A program made the position numbers and the translations under genes. Below are positions 39,176 to 51,519 of a stretch of 64,000 nucleotides of DNA, one piece after another; the first letter of the stretch is position 1, and every line of letters starts with the position of its first letter. The stretch lies in NCBI GenBank assembly GCA_033220425.1, contig CM065649.1, forward strand, positions 2,418,001-2,482,000. Reading direction: 5' to 3'. Source of the stretch: Lepraria neglecta. Lineage: Eukaryota; Ascomycota; Lecanoromycetes; Lecanorales; Stereocaulaceae. The notes beneath the pieces are model-generated. The model saw only the letters and a program-made list of their open reading frames with translations, was not told the DNA's origin and made no database searches.

Positions 39176-40373
39176 TGTCCTTGTCGAGATTTCTGTGGTC
39201 CTGAGGCTACTCTACCCACTGCTAAAGGCTGGGCATACATCTTGGCACTTCAAAATATGAAGAAGCGGGACGGCCACTCTGCTTGATAAACACCGAGGCA
39301 AACATTAGTGCAAGTGGTGTCAGCATCGCTGCGGGGTATTGCGCCGCAACCGAGCCTTACTGTAGGATTCTAAGCCGAGTGTTTATGTGTGGTAGTCCAG
39401 ACCCCGAAATGTTGCACACTGGGTTGTAGGTTGTTGTAATGGACACATATGCACATGGGCCAGAGCATATTCAATTACCATATTAGAAGGTCGGATAATG
39501 AGTATGGCCGAGCCAGGTCGAATCCCATAATTGAAGGTTTCTCCAGAACCGCGCAGAGATACCGCGAAGCAAGGTTCACGAGGGAACTTTGCGAGGAGTT
39601 TCGATGTAGATTTCATAATAGTTAGCCTTAAAGTGGGATAAGAACCAGTCAAATCGTCTCTTCCAGCAACTGAGGAGCGTTCAGATCGACCAGATTAGTG
39701 TGAATTGAACATTAACGACAAGCTGACTGTGTAGCCTTGTCACGGCTTTGGGGCGAATCATGCCAAAAATGGGTTGCAGCTGTGATGCTATAAGTGGCTA
39801 CACTCGCTTGCATTGGCTCGAGCCTTGTTATTTGAAGCCATCGCGGTGTGGGGGGCAGGTCGTTGATAGGACCGTGGGAGAGGATGTGCTATGCCGGCAT
39901 TCAGAGGATTCATTGCCTCAGCGCTACTTTTCACTCGATCAAGTGAAGCTGCAAAAGCACGAACTAAATTAGGCCCGATGCTAAGCTGACTGCAGCTGAT
40001 TACCTTTGAAATCCAAGAAGTTGGACTAGCAAACTTCTAGTTCGGCTCGCTGGCATGTTAGCGAAGTTTTACTGCGCTAACAATTGAGTGCTCATTCTCA
40101 GCTCCTGCAGATCCATAATTGATGACCAGCGACACTAAGCTTGAGGCACAGTCTTTGACCTTAATTAGGGATCCATTCGTTAGTGGGCATTCTTTTAGGG
40201 AATAATTGGGCAATTCAACAAAATACTCCGTCCACGTCATAAAGTAGTTAATGAATCTGTCAACAGTAGCAACTAACTTAGCCAAGCCTAAACTCCTGTC
40301 GTCTGTTCGCGCTGACATTATCAGCATTTGCAGGGCGTGACTTCCGAAGTGACAAGTCCCAACAAGCACAACG
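39176..40373. promoter_or_regulatory. Divergent intergenic region between the rhodopsin-domain gene and the MFS permease
   Basis: 1.2 kb between divergent starts, holding both promoters. One GATA-type core (minus-strand TGATAA, near 40318) lies about 55 bases from the permease start, which is suggestive only. Confidence 0.4.
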
Positions 40374-42133
40374 ATGGGTTATGGCAAAGATCTTGATGGA
40401 GCGCTCGAGCTCAATGATGTCTCCGCGTCGGCTTCGCGGCATACTCGGCTCCAACACGACAGCGATTCTAATGTTTCTAGCAGTACTCTAGACGACGATT
40501 TAATGAACGTTGCTGAGCAAGATGGAGCGGAAGACTCAACAACCTATACCGCCGAGGAAGAAAGAGCGGTAGTGAGAAGGCTCGATCGCCGTCTAGTACT
40601 CTTCTTGGCACTTTTGTACTTGCTTGCATTTCTTGATCGATCAAGTAAGTACCCATGACCAATCAGGCGCCCAAGGGCAAAGTCAGCTTTCTATGTATAC
40701 ACATATGCTAAGACCTTTTAGATATCGGAAATGCAAGGATCGCGGGCCTCACAGAAGATCTCAATCTCAGCTCTTCCGAATATGAGTGGCTACTAACGAG
40801 CTTCTATTGCACATACATCACTTTTCAGTGGATGACTCTTCTATACCGCGTCATACCCGCTCATATCTACATATCTCTCTGCGTGCTATCGTGGAGTTTG
40901 ATTGCATCTTTCCAAGCTATGGCAGGATCGTTTCTCTCTATATTCATTCTCCGTGCTCTACTCGGTGTCGGAGAAGCTGCGTTCTCCCCTGGAATACCAT
41001 TTCTGCTTTCATTTTTCTTCAAGCGGGAAGAGCTAGCGTTCCGAACCGGCCTGTTTATATCAGCTGCACCTCTTGCGACATCGTTTGCAAGTAGTCTCGC
41101 GTGGTTGATAATAATGGCCGGGGATCATGTCCCGATTGCGGCATGGAGATTGCTGTTTCTAGTTGAAGGTTTCCCCAGCATCATTGTGGCTGTATTTGCA
41201 TGGTACCAAATCCCTGATACTCCCGACACAGCCTGGTATCTTAGCAGGCGAGAAAGAGAGGTTGCGCATTTGAGGCTCAAACTGGAGACAAGTACTAAGA
41301 CAATGACTGAAAAGTCTGAACTGGATTGGCGGGAAATTCGCGGGGTTTTGACGGATCTGAAATGTTGGATCACTGCGGTAATGGTTCAGCTTTGGATTCT
41401 CGTTTACCTAGAACTAACAAAGAGGCATAGTTGATGTTCTTCAGCTGCAACGTAGCTTTCTCCAGTCTTCCCCCATTTTTGCCGACCATTGTCCACGAGT
41501 AATACTATCTCTTTAACGCTATGTACGGCAATGATGTACTGACATATAACAAGAATGAATTACACCCCACTCGCATCCCAAGCTCTCTCAGCACCACCCT
41601 ATCTTGTTGCCTTCTTCGTTGTTATACTCACCGCCTTCCTTTCCGACCGCTCCCGAAATCGAAGCTTCTACATTATCTTTCACGCTCTGCTCGGTGGCTT
41701 TGGCTACCTCTTTATCGCTATAGCGGGCGCGCTCAGAGCGAACTCTGGCTGGAGATACGCTGGAGTTTACCCTGCAGCTGCAGGCTTCTTCTCCTCTATC
41801 ACGCTCATCCTTACCTGGACGATTAACAATCAGGACTCTGACTCGAAGCGAGGGGCCGGAGTCGCTATGCTGAATCTTATTGGACAATTTGGGCCACTGG
41901 TCGGAACGAGACTTTATCCTGACAGCGATAAGCCTTACTATATCACGGGCATGACTATATGCAGCCTTTTCATGTTCCTGGTGGCCTTGCTGGCCTGGTG
42001 GCTGAGGAGCCTTCTGGCCAAAGAGAACAAGGTGTGGAACGAGAGTAATGACGCGACGGGAAAGCCGGAAGAAGAGGGTTTAGTGGATGAAATGGGTCCA
42101 AGGACTAAAGCCCACTTGATGAATATCCTATAG
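40374..42133 (+). CDS. MFS transporter of the Dal5 anion/cation symporter family
   Basis: Twelve-helix major facilitator with resemblance to allantoate/nicotinate-type permeases. Four exons: 40374-40644, 40722-41377, 41431-41498, 41554-42133, totalling 1575 nt or 524 aa. An acidic N-terminus of about 65 residues precedes DRRLVLFLALLYLLAFLDRSNIGNARIAG, the family signature, joined across intron 1. LRALLGVGEAAFSPGI is the helix-4 motif. WYLSRRERE lies in the central loop. FFSCNVAFSSLPPFLPTIV is in the small third exon. TWTINNQ with LNLIGQFGPLVG marks the C-terminal half. The substrate is not determinable. It stands alone here, with no biosynthetic backbone gene nearby. Confidence 0.91.
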
Positions 42134-42559
42134 TTTCTAAATGCTGGATGATTTTTGTTTCTGCTAGACTTGTTGACATGTCTTCACTACTTTAGGAGTG
42201 AAGCGTCGAGGATTTTTCTGCCTTCACAATCTAAGGATAGAGAGTCTGAGTGACACTAGGCATAAATCATGTAACTAGGTAATATCCATAGCGTTAGAGA
42301 CGATAACGAATAAGATATAGAGGAGAATACCAAAATCTTGATTCACGTATTCTCCAGAAGATGAAAGTATCAGTGCACGAAAAACAGCCAGAAACGGGAT
42401 CTGACTCCACTGGCCAGTATGAACCGACATCGGAAGCTATAAGCTTCTTCGGCCACCAACTCCACATCTTAGCTCAACATGCTCGCTTGATTGCTCGTAT
42501 ACCTGGACGTCTTACGGCACACAGCCTCAAGTTTCGCAGATGTCTATGTCCGAGCAGGC
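42134..42559. other. Start of an accessory patch, no gene recognised
   Basis: About 430 bases between the permease stop and the retroelement fossil. No terminal repeat was found that pairs with the far side of the fossil. Confidence 0.4.
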
Positions 42560-43710
42560 CGAGATTAGCTTTCATAGTGTTCCTGTTCCAAGCAATATGC
42601 CAGACAAGGCCCTGCTGCCAAAAAATGTGTCCCGTTCCAGTGGAAAGAAGCCCAGCAAAGGGCTCTTGAAGAGCTTAAACGTCGTTTCGTGTCAGCCCCG
42701 CTCCTGGCTCATTTCGACTTCGATAGGCAGTGCATTTTCAAAACTGATTCCTCGGATGATGTCACTGCTGGCGTTGTTTCGCAGCATGGTGCCTATGGTA
42801 TCCTCTGTCCCGTCGCCTATTTCTGGAAGAAGTTGACTGCTGCCGAAGTCAATTACGGAATCTAAGGTAAAGAGCTCTTGGCCATTATCCAGTGCTTCGA
42901 AGAATGGCGCCCAGAGCTGCAAGGCGCAGGCTTCCCGATCCAAGTTCTCAGTGACCATAGGAGCCTCGAGTACTTCTGGAGCACCAAGAAACTCACGCGT
43001 CGTCGAGTCCGTTGGGCTGAATCCCTGTCACAGTTTAATATCAAGATCCCGTACCGCCCCAGAGTCCGGGGCGGCAAGCCTGATGCCTTGACTAAAAGAT
43101 CAGGAGATCTCCCTAAAGGATGGGATGAACGCTTAGCACAGCAAATTCAAGTCATTTTAAAGTCTGAAAACCTCGATCTAGGGCCAAGTCACCCTAAGAA
43201 TCTGAGCCTTATGCCCGTAGATCTTGAATTCGATGATGAAGAAATCCAGTCGTCCGTGGACGAAATGTTTACTCGTATTACGAGAAGGACCCATTTCCTA
43301 GGAAAGTGCTCAAGTTACTAGAAGGAGGCACTTTGCAGTGCAAAGGGATCTCCTTAGGCCATTGTCAAGCAGTCAATGACCGGTTGATATACCGCGGTCG
43401 CCTCTATGTTCCAGAGTACCCCGCATTGCAAATGCGATTATGTTTCGAGCACCACGACACCCCTCTAGCTGGTCATCCAGGAAAGGCCAACACCCATGAA
43501 CATCTGCATCGAAGCTATTATTGGCGTGACATGGAAGGGTTCGTTCGTAGGTACGTTCGCAATTGCCATACCTGCAAGAGAGGTAAGAGTTCCCGTATCG
43601 CCAAGCAAGCAGTTCTAGAACCTCTCCCTGTCCCCGAGCAACGCTGGAGAGAAATCAGGGTTGATTTCGTCACCGGAGTCGCAGAGGTAGATGACAAGGA
43701 TGCCAACAAC
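42560..43710 (+). mobile_element. Truncated Ty3/gypsy (Metaviridae) retrotransposon fossil: pol 3' part only
   Basis: Remnant of an LTR retrotransposon of the Ty3/gypsy family, plus orientation. Visible parts in order are the end of the reverse transcriptase with the start of RNase H, the rest of the RNase H region (including [10 protein letters not shown]), and the N-terminal zinc-binding (HHCC) part of integrase with the start of its core (NCHTCKRGKS). Gag, protease, most of the reverse transcriptase and most of the integrase core are absent, and I see no LTRs. It is broken, with at least two breaks besides truncation at both ends. It is a solo fragment of at least moderate age, since it has lost both termini yet is still easily recognised as pol. 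Confidence 0.85.
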
Positions 43711-44512
43711 TATAAGGCTGTGTCCTGGAGGGGCACACCTCTGAGGACAAGGGAATGTCGGATTTCAGATACGGGAAGTATTATGGACACTGCCAGCATT
43801 TATGGAATAGATGTTTCTGGGCTAGGAAAGGGAAAAAACGTGTGGAAGTTGCTCTCAACTATATTTCCCTGTTTCCTACCTGTTGAAGTCAATGTCTCTG
43901 AATACATAGATGAAATTCTTGGGCGAGCCCGATTCACCAGATGACGCATCTTCTAAGACTAGGTATGCATTCACCTAGTCTATTGGAGGAGCCAAACTTG
44001 ATCTATTTCTCATAGATTTGGGATCTCATGGTCGGCGAAGCGCGCCTCGATTTCGTGGCAGGATTCAGGCAGGCAGGCTATGGCTTACTTTTTAGGCCAG
44101 ATGTTCTTTTAATTTGGTCACTCTTGGGTCAGGTTTTGAGGCAGGGTTATTCTAACATTCCAAATGCCGTGCCCATACATATAAAATGTCCCCAGGCAAC
44201 AGGACATGGGAGGATAACGAGGATTTCACCTACAAGAGCACTGTCCAATGGTACCCCTAAGAGTATCCTTCCCGTAGGCGTTGAGAAAATTCAGGGGAGC
44301 AGTCGTAAAGCCATACACACATGAATCATGTTAGCGATTAACTTTGTAGACTACGTTCTCAAACGCTACGTTCTAGAAGACTTGCAAGGCAGCTGGATTG
44401 ACTCCTTTTCATGCTCTGGAGAGGACCCAGACATCAGATTTGAGGCAATTTCTGGTGCTAACAGACAAACTCAATCCACGATAGGTCAATTAGCGAAGCT
44501 AGGTGCAGCAAG
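43711..44512. other. Accessory patch downstream of the retroelement fossil, no gene recognised
   Basis: About 800 bases with short frames and no family resemblance, lying between the fossil and the copy of the eaf7 flank. No target-site duplication or terminal repeat could be identified by eye. Confidence 0.4.
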
Positions 44513-44660
44513 AGACTCTGGAGGGTAACATTGGCGATATGGGTAGCGTCGAAAGGAGGAGAGTTTGAGCGCTTTTTGGGCCAATGTCGTTGTATTCTCG
44601 ACGAGCACGAAGAGACAACACGTCAAAGACAGACCAGTAACGTTCAAGACAACCTCTTGT
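44513..44660 (+). repeat. Diverged copy of the eaf7 downstream segment, copy B
   Basis: Aligns in the same orientation with 34335-34475. The exact 18-base block is at 44633-44650. A weaker match may start a little earlier (44490, AGCGAAGCTAGGTGCAG against the last eaf7 exon). No eaf7 coding domain accompanies it. It ends about 215 bases before the carnitine acetyltransferase start. It may be a small segmental duplication, or one of several copies of a short dispersed repeat that includes the eaf7 3' UTR. Confidence 0.68.
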
Positions 44661-44876
44661 AATCCATCTCATGAAGGCAACTGCAAGCGGGATCTTTAAC
44701 CTCGGCCCGAAGTTTAGCCGGGCGTTGTGCTCAAAGCCCAGCCCAAACATACGTAATTTGAAGCCGACAATATAACGCACACTTTGATCCTCGGCTCTTT
44801 ACTTCTCCATAATATCCATAATACACCAGGGAGTCAATCCTTCCCTTTACTCCTTTGTTATTTACTCAGGTCCGGG

Positions 44877-46965
44877 ATGTTGCAAGCGTTGACCAGGAGC
44901 CGCTTAGCATTCAGGAACAGCTCGACGAAGGTTCACTCCGCCAAGGTAACATGAAGAAGTCCTGGAACGAACAACGAAACCTGGGCTGATTGAATTCTTC
45001 TAGGTATTCGTTATGGTGCCGGCCAACTCAAGAAAGAGCTCTTCCGCTCTTCCAGAGGGTAAGTACACAGCTCTTCCACTCGTCCGGGTAGGCCGGACTT
45101 CTGTATACGGGGCTCACGCGTCCCAGGATATCGAGAAGATACCTCAAAAGGCGCCATGTTACGGTTCGAAGACTCCCTACCTAGGTTGCCAGTCCCTACA
45201 CTCGAAGAGACCGCTAAGCGCTACCTGAAATCCGTCCACCCTCTCTTGAACAAAGCCGAATATGCATCCACAAAGAAAGCCGTCGAAGAGTTTACCAAGC
45301 CAGGAAGTATTGGCGAGGAATTACAGAAAAGACTACAAGCTCGTCGTGAAGACCCGAAGCATCGCAATTGGATCTACGAATGGTGGAACGATGCAGCATA
45401 CCTCAGCTATAGAGATCCAATCGTTCCATACGTGAGCTACTTCTATTCGCATCGAGATGACAGACGGCGGCGAAACCCAGCAAAGCGAGCGGCGGCCCTG
45501 ATAACCGCGGTACTCGAATTCAAGAAACAAGTGGATGCGGGGCAGCTCGAACCAGAGTATATGAAGAAGTTGCCAATCAGTATGGAATCGTACCATTGGA
45601 TGTTCAACGCATGCCGCGTCCCTGGAAAGTCCGTGGATTACCCTGTAAAGTATTCTCACCAAGATCACAAGTACTTCACAGTGGTCCGGAAGAATCAATT
45701 CTACAAAGTGATGTATGAGATTGGTGGACAGCAGCTCAATGCATCGGAACTAGAGAAGCAATTCGCACGAATCTACAAGATGGCACAAAAAGCGCCAGCA
45801 GTCGGTGCATTGACCACGCAAAACCGCGACATCTGGTACAATGCTCGCGAAGCACTTCTCACGGCTCACCCAGCCAACGCCGCCGCGCTGGAAACTATCC
45901 AGGCTTCAGGTTTCCTTGTCTGCCTGGACGATGCCTCTCCCATCACGTTGGAAGAACGTGCTCACCAGTATTGGCACGGGGACGGGGCCAACCGGTGGTT
46001 CGATAAACCTTTAGAATTCATCATCAACGATAATGGCACCTCCGGCTTCATGGGAGAGCACAGCATGATGGATGGCACACCCACACATCGGCTCAATGAC
46101 TATATCAACATGCTGATCTTTGCCAATAAGCTCGACCTTTCGGACTCCAACATCCGTTCCGATCTTGTTGAACCCGCCGCTATCAAATTTCACATTAGCG
46201 AAGTTGTGACCAGAGAGATCCACCGCGCCCAATCTGACCACGACACTTTGATGGCCCAGCACGACCTCAGAGTTCAGGCTTATCAAGGCTATGGCAAAGG
46301 CCTGATCAAGAAATTCAAGTGCTCACCGGATGCTTACGTCCAAATGCTGATTCAGCTCGCTTACCACAAGATGTATGGAACCTGCCGGCCTACATACGAG
46401 TCGGCCGCTACTAGACGATTCCAGCAAGGGCGTACAGAGACCTGCCGTAGCGTTAGTGACGAGAGTGTTGCTTTCTGCACTGCAATGGCAGATCCCGAGG
46501 TTCCACCAGAAGAATGCGTGAAAGCATTCCGCGCCGCTGTGAACGCTCATGTCGAGTACATTACTGCCGCCAGCGATGGTAAGGGTGTCGACAGGCATCT
46601 TTTTGGGCTGAAGAAGTGCCTGAAGGAGGGAGAAGAGTTACCAGAGATCTTCAAAGACCGAGCTTACGGCTATAGCGGGACATGGTACTTGAGTTCGAGT
46701 CAGCTGAGTAGTGAGTACTTCAATGGGTATGGATGGAGTCAGGTCATCGATGATGGGTTCGGCATTGCGTATATGATCAACGAGAACAGGTATGTGCCCG
46801 GCTCTGATGCTCGAAAGAATCTGGCTAATGAGCAATAGCATTCAATTCAACATTGTGAGCAAGGGGCTAGGAAGCGAGAGAATGAGCTTCTTCCTCAACG
46901 AAGCAGCTGGGGATATTAGAGACTTGCTATTACCAACCACCGAAGGTCCGAAGGCCAAGTTGTAG
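44877..46965 (+). CDS. CAT2: Carnitine O-acetyltransferase (mitochondrial/peroxisomal)
   Basis: Transfers acetyl groups between CoA and carnitine, moving acetyl units between peroxisome, mitochondrion and cytosol (yeast Cat2, Aspergillus AcuJ). Four exons: 44877-44945, 45004-45058, 45127-46789, 46839-46965, totalling 1914 nt or 637 aa. Exon 1 encodes an Arg/Ser-rich presequence (MLQALTRSRLAFRNSS) typical of mitochondrial import. The mature enzyme begins near GYREDTSKGAMLRFEDSLPR. Family landmarks are LPRLPVPTLEETAKRYL, DPIVPYVSYFYSH, the catalytic His in GEHSMMDGTP (about H353), and KFHISEVV. The last exon ends in PKAKL, a PTS1-type peroxisomal signal (AKL). An internal Met (45013) just after intron 1 would give a form without the presequence, so both compartments could be served by one gene. 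Confidence 0.94.
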
Positions 46966-47630
46966 AGCTAAGGGATGGGTTGATTTTGTATGTGTAATGT
47001 ATAGCATAACATGCCATTTCATTTTGACATTCTCCTGGTCGACTTCTACTCTCGCTCTAAGCAGAGGCCATATATAAAATAATAGTAAACTGTCACATAG
47101 TAAGATCTTACGATTGAGCTTTTCACCCTGCATCTAGAACAGAACCAGTCCTTGTTCGACTATCAGATCCGCCTACTTTAGCTTTGGGGCTAAAGATGGT
47201 GCCGGGGACGCCCCGCTCGAAGCTGACTTGTTCCTAATTCGATCCCTGCTGCACATCACATCATGGCCCAAAGCTCGCCGATAAGCTCCGCGTCAGGGCG
47301 TTGTCAGAGAATAGCCAAGTGCGTGCCAACAATGAAGGTCATGTGGAACCATGAGCGTTACAATGCGCCATTAATGCTCTTGCCCAAAGCATCTACAACG
47401 CTCAACCCCGAAAAAGGATCCATGCTCCAGCTGTTTCGGTCTTTGTTCCGTATTGACCACGCCACGGCCCCACTGCACCATGACCTTTATGGACGCTTGT
47501 GCATAAACTCCGCTTTTGCACAATTACCAAGACGAAACGGCATTCTCCACACTGCAACCTTGCATCAACGGATTAATAAATGCTTCGCCACCCCTCCTGA
47601 TGTTTTCACGAACTGAGATCGAGCTCCAAC
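46966..47630. other. Intergenic region upstream of the Atos-domain gene
   Basis: 665 bases in a tandem arrangement. A 117-codon frame (47263-47616) has no resemblance and ends just before the next start; it could be part of the leader. Confidence 0.4.
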
Positions 47631-50312
47631 ATGCCTGTCCCCCAAGAGCCTGACCAGTGGGTATCCGAACCCTACCAAAAGCAACAACTTCCTTCTCTCG
47701 ATGCAAATATGCGGAGACCTTCGGTGGAGAGCATACGGACGGAGGATTGTGAAGGGCCTATACCAGATATATCCATAGAGGACATTCCTGTAGAACAAGA
47801 AAGAGATGGCACGGTTGGCAACAACGGAGCAGCACTTTGCAGTGATCGAGCAGAGCTCATTGAAAGAATCAAGAAGGGAGAAAGCCCTACGTGGGTTCCA
47901 AATCAAGCTGTGAGTCGAGTTTGGACCGCTTAGAAATGCTTGCAGCGAGGACACTCGGCACATCTGTCAACTTAGAGTACTGGTGAATGCTTCATGTTGA
48001 AAACACGACTGGTCGTGGGGAGCGCTTGCTTGCATTAATGTGTTTGCCTTTGCCGTGACTACGATGGATCAAAAGACACGAAGCTAAATGCATGCTTTTG
48101 CCTGCGTTCCATCTATGCTCCTCGTCCTAACTATTATGGCTAGAGAAGGTAGCTAATGGACAGTCGTCAACAGCTGAAGGCGGAATACCTCAAGACCAAC
48201 AATGGAGAATCTCCAGATATTTCTCCCAAATCAACAGTGCCCAACGCACCCTCCCCTCTACTTCCAGCCGCCGAGATCAAAAGCATCACCCAAAGGCAAC
48301 CCAACCTTCTACAAGACAGATTTAGTCAGCCGTCAGAAATTCAGAGACCGAGGTCAGCTTTGCACGCGGGAGACTTCACAGAGGAACAAGCAAAAGTGGA
48401 TGCAACAGTACAGGATTCTCCCCGCCCATCTACGTACTTTCCAAACGCCTTTCAAAGTGGACCTTTGGGGACATCGCCAACAACGCCCTGGTACACGCCA
48501 CCCTCGTCTTTTCAAGGGTTTGTGGCTACAAAACGGTTCAGCCCGCAAGAGAGGCCACACGAATTCGTTGATAGAAGGCCATGGAGGAGTCGAGCACCTT
48601 CACTCAGCTCATATTCATCTTCAAGCTACGTACTAAAGGCACCAACAACACCACTGGTCCAGCAGTCGAACAACACGGATCTAGATTTCTCCCCAAGAGA
48701 TCGGTCTTTAAGTCCTGACAAAAGCAGCCGACGCCACACCCTCCCTCCTCATACTTTTCGTCATATGCACTTGTCTCCAGGTGGCCACTTACCGACTTCC
48801 TCTCAGCCAGCTCACCATCCTCCCTCGTATCGCAGAGATAATACTTCCCCTAATAGTCACCATCCGCGAAGGTCTTTGACATTGAATTGGTCTCTTCAAG
48901 CCTCAACCTCCCCCCAGACACCGCCATATCTTCGTTCCCGAAGAACTTCCTTCTCCGAAACATCCCCTCTGCAGCATGCCTCTATGGTTGGCTCCTACGA
49001 AGAATCAATTCTGCGGGGCTGGATGTCAACAGCTCCATCAAAGCCTCTAGACTTTACTGCTCAGATCGGGGTCCTTGGTAAAGGAAATTGCAAGCCGAAG
49101 TGTCCAGCTCATGTGACTATATCTTTCCCTGCAGTGTTCTACAGCTGGAGTGCTGGCAATGGCAGGAGTGCTTCCAACGATGACCCAAGTCCATACGTGG
49201 GTCACATTGATCTGCAGCATTCATTGGCGCCTCCGGAGAAAAAAGAGAGCCTGGCTGCTAATCGAGAAGAAAACGGAATTGAGCCCCAAATCGAAGATGG
49301 TGGCTTCGAAAGTAACACTGCTAATACAACTCCCGGATCTGGGAATTCGAAAAAAAGAAAGCGGACACCACCTTTGTCTGCACCACCTGGGGGAAGCTAT
49401 CGAATACCAGAACAAGGTCAACTGCAGATAATTATCAAGAACCCCAACAAAACAGCAGTAAAGCTGTTCTTGGTACCCTACGATCTAACAGGAATGGAAT
49501 CAGGCTCCAAGACTTTTGTTCGGCAGCGCTCTTATTCGGCTGAGCCGGTCATCGATACTCCATTGGCATCGAAACCTATAAACGATACAGCATCACTGTC
49601 TAAGAAACCAACACTACGCTATCTCATCCACTTGAATATCTGTAGCCCTTCAAAAGGACGATTCTATCTGTATCAGAATATCAGGGTGGTGTTCGCCAAC
49701 CGCGTACCGGACAATAAAGAGCAGCTACGGAATGAGATCCAGGTTCCTCAACCACGATTCAGCGCTTATAAGCCGAATAGAGACTCTCTCCCAGGCTCAA
49801 GCTCGAGCGTAGGCGTAAAGCTTACAGCTGAGAAAGCTTACCGGAGGAGAAGCTCCGGCTTTGCGTTTGGCACTAACGACTTCGAAGATCGTGCTCCTCA
49901 TACTTTCGCTGGCGGTTCCACTTTCCCATTCAACAGTAGTCAAGCTATTTCTCCAATCCCCGCCATACCATTCAACCTCACCGTCTCAAGACAGCGGCCA
50001 AAAGATGAGAACCGTAGAGGCGAGGATGACGCTATGGACATTGACACATCCAGGCCTACGACTGCTTCCGATGTACAATCGTCTTTGAGCGCAAAAACGA
50101 ATCGTTTCAAGGACGTCCAGCTTTCGAGTTCGTATCGAAGCAATTCGAGCGAGGGTAGTGATGGTTATAATAAGTTAAGTAAAGGTGAATATGGCTACGG
50201 TGGTATTTTTGGGCGGCCTGGGATTCCGGAACCAGGTGAAGGGCTGTTGGCTATGAGATTGAAGAGTTTGGGCATGCAAAGGGGCGCAAAACCCGCAGAG
50301 GAGGAAATGTGA
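47631..50312 (+). CDS. Atos-domain (FAM214/DUF4210 plus chromosome-segregation domain) protein
   Basis: Two exons, 47631-47909 and 48153-50312, give 812 aa. The first 450 residues are mostly Ser/Pro-rich and probably disordered. The conserved part starts SYEESILRGWMSTAPSKPLDF and continues AQIGVLGKGNCKPKCPAH with FPAVFYSW, the Atos-like conserved domain. Further on are GQLQIIIKNPNKTAVKLFLVPYDL and LRYLIHLNICSPSKGRFYLYQNIRVVFANR, the second, chromosome-segregation-during-meiosis type domain. Animal Atos proteins are nuclear regulators; the fungal role is little known. The join NQA to LMDSRQQLK keeps frame, but the intron (243 nt) is long for this window, so a separate start in exon 2 (48156) is an alternative. 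The tail is Gly-rich. Confidence 0.83.
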
Positions 50313-51519
50313 TGTTTGGAGCATTGGGTAGGAGTATGAATAATGATGGGTAGCTTTGGATCATCATATTTGGATTAGACGGTTTCAGCAGGAACATATC
50401 CCATAATGTACGAGATCAACGATTTGAAACCAGACAGCCACATCTCGCTCCCTCAGATTTTGGTGGCTTCATTCCGCATTGAACCTATCGATATCGGTGT
50501 TCTTTGAGCAGTGACATTAATATATGCACTTACCACAGAGTAGATTAAGCTCAGTCTATCATGCCTCTTGAGCCATTATTGTTGCATTCTCCGCTTTTCT
50601 TGAGCAACGAATTTCTGATTTCGTGCTCTTTATGGCCCGATGATCAACGATTCTCGACCTGTCTTGAGCACAGTTTCTCTCCATCCGGTTTCCTTCGAAG
50701 CAGACTTTGACAATGGTGAACGGGATTTGAAGCACCGGGCACACACTGTCTTCAGAGGTAGAAAGAACAGAACCTACATTGGGGTAATAGAGTCATAGAA
50801 AACAACTGTCGGATTTAGTTCTCGTGATCATGCATATTCCCATATTTGCTCGCGCAAAAAGGATTCTTCTTTTTTACCTCCTCAGTGCATCCTTATGCAA
50901 CCACACGAACGGCTGAGCCTGATAATATGTCCGGCCCCAAATTCGAAGCTCATACTGACTCCCAAACTCCGATAGCCTTTATACACAGTCAATACATCAT
51001 ACTAAGTCAGCAGTACAGCAGAGTAGCTCCGTCCTTGTAATTGTTAGAAGGCAATTTGTACTAGACAGACATTGTGGTGTATTTTCAATTTATGCAAGTT
51101 GCCATGAAAGTCACCCACTTGCGTCGAATGTCGAAGTCCGTACAAAGGAGCTTCTGTAGCAGATTAAGTGCATTGTGCATCCATTTGTATTGGCGTTGCT
51201 TAAGGTTAGCGTTAGGGTTTGCAAGCAGTGGTCTGAGCATCGGCAGCCAAATTTCCCGAGCGCTCTCGGCACGCTAGTAAATGTACCCCGGGTCTCCTCG
51301 GTCCCCTAAACGTATGAATTTTTGGAAATGATGACCTTTAGATAGCTATACATTCGTTGTGGTCCGGTGGCGAGAAGGGAGGTGCTAGTATGATAATCTA
51401 ACGATTGTCCCACGCTCTTTACTCTTTGCTCGCTTCTTGTATTGCGCAGGAGGGGTTTTGTTTACAACGCCGTTCAAGCATTCGCAAACTATTCCCAACA
51501 ATTGTTACCACACCACACA
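50313..51519. other. Intergenic region upstream of erg5
   Basis: 1.2 kb with no supportable gene. The last few hundred bases are the erg5 promoter. I did not identify a convincing sterol-response element by eye. Confidence 0.45.

Noticed and set aside
51195-51225. GGTTAGCGTTAGGGTTT, reminiscent of telomere repeat
   Set aside because: Only one to two imperfect units; interstitial chance match is more likely.
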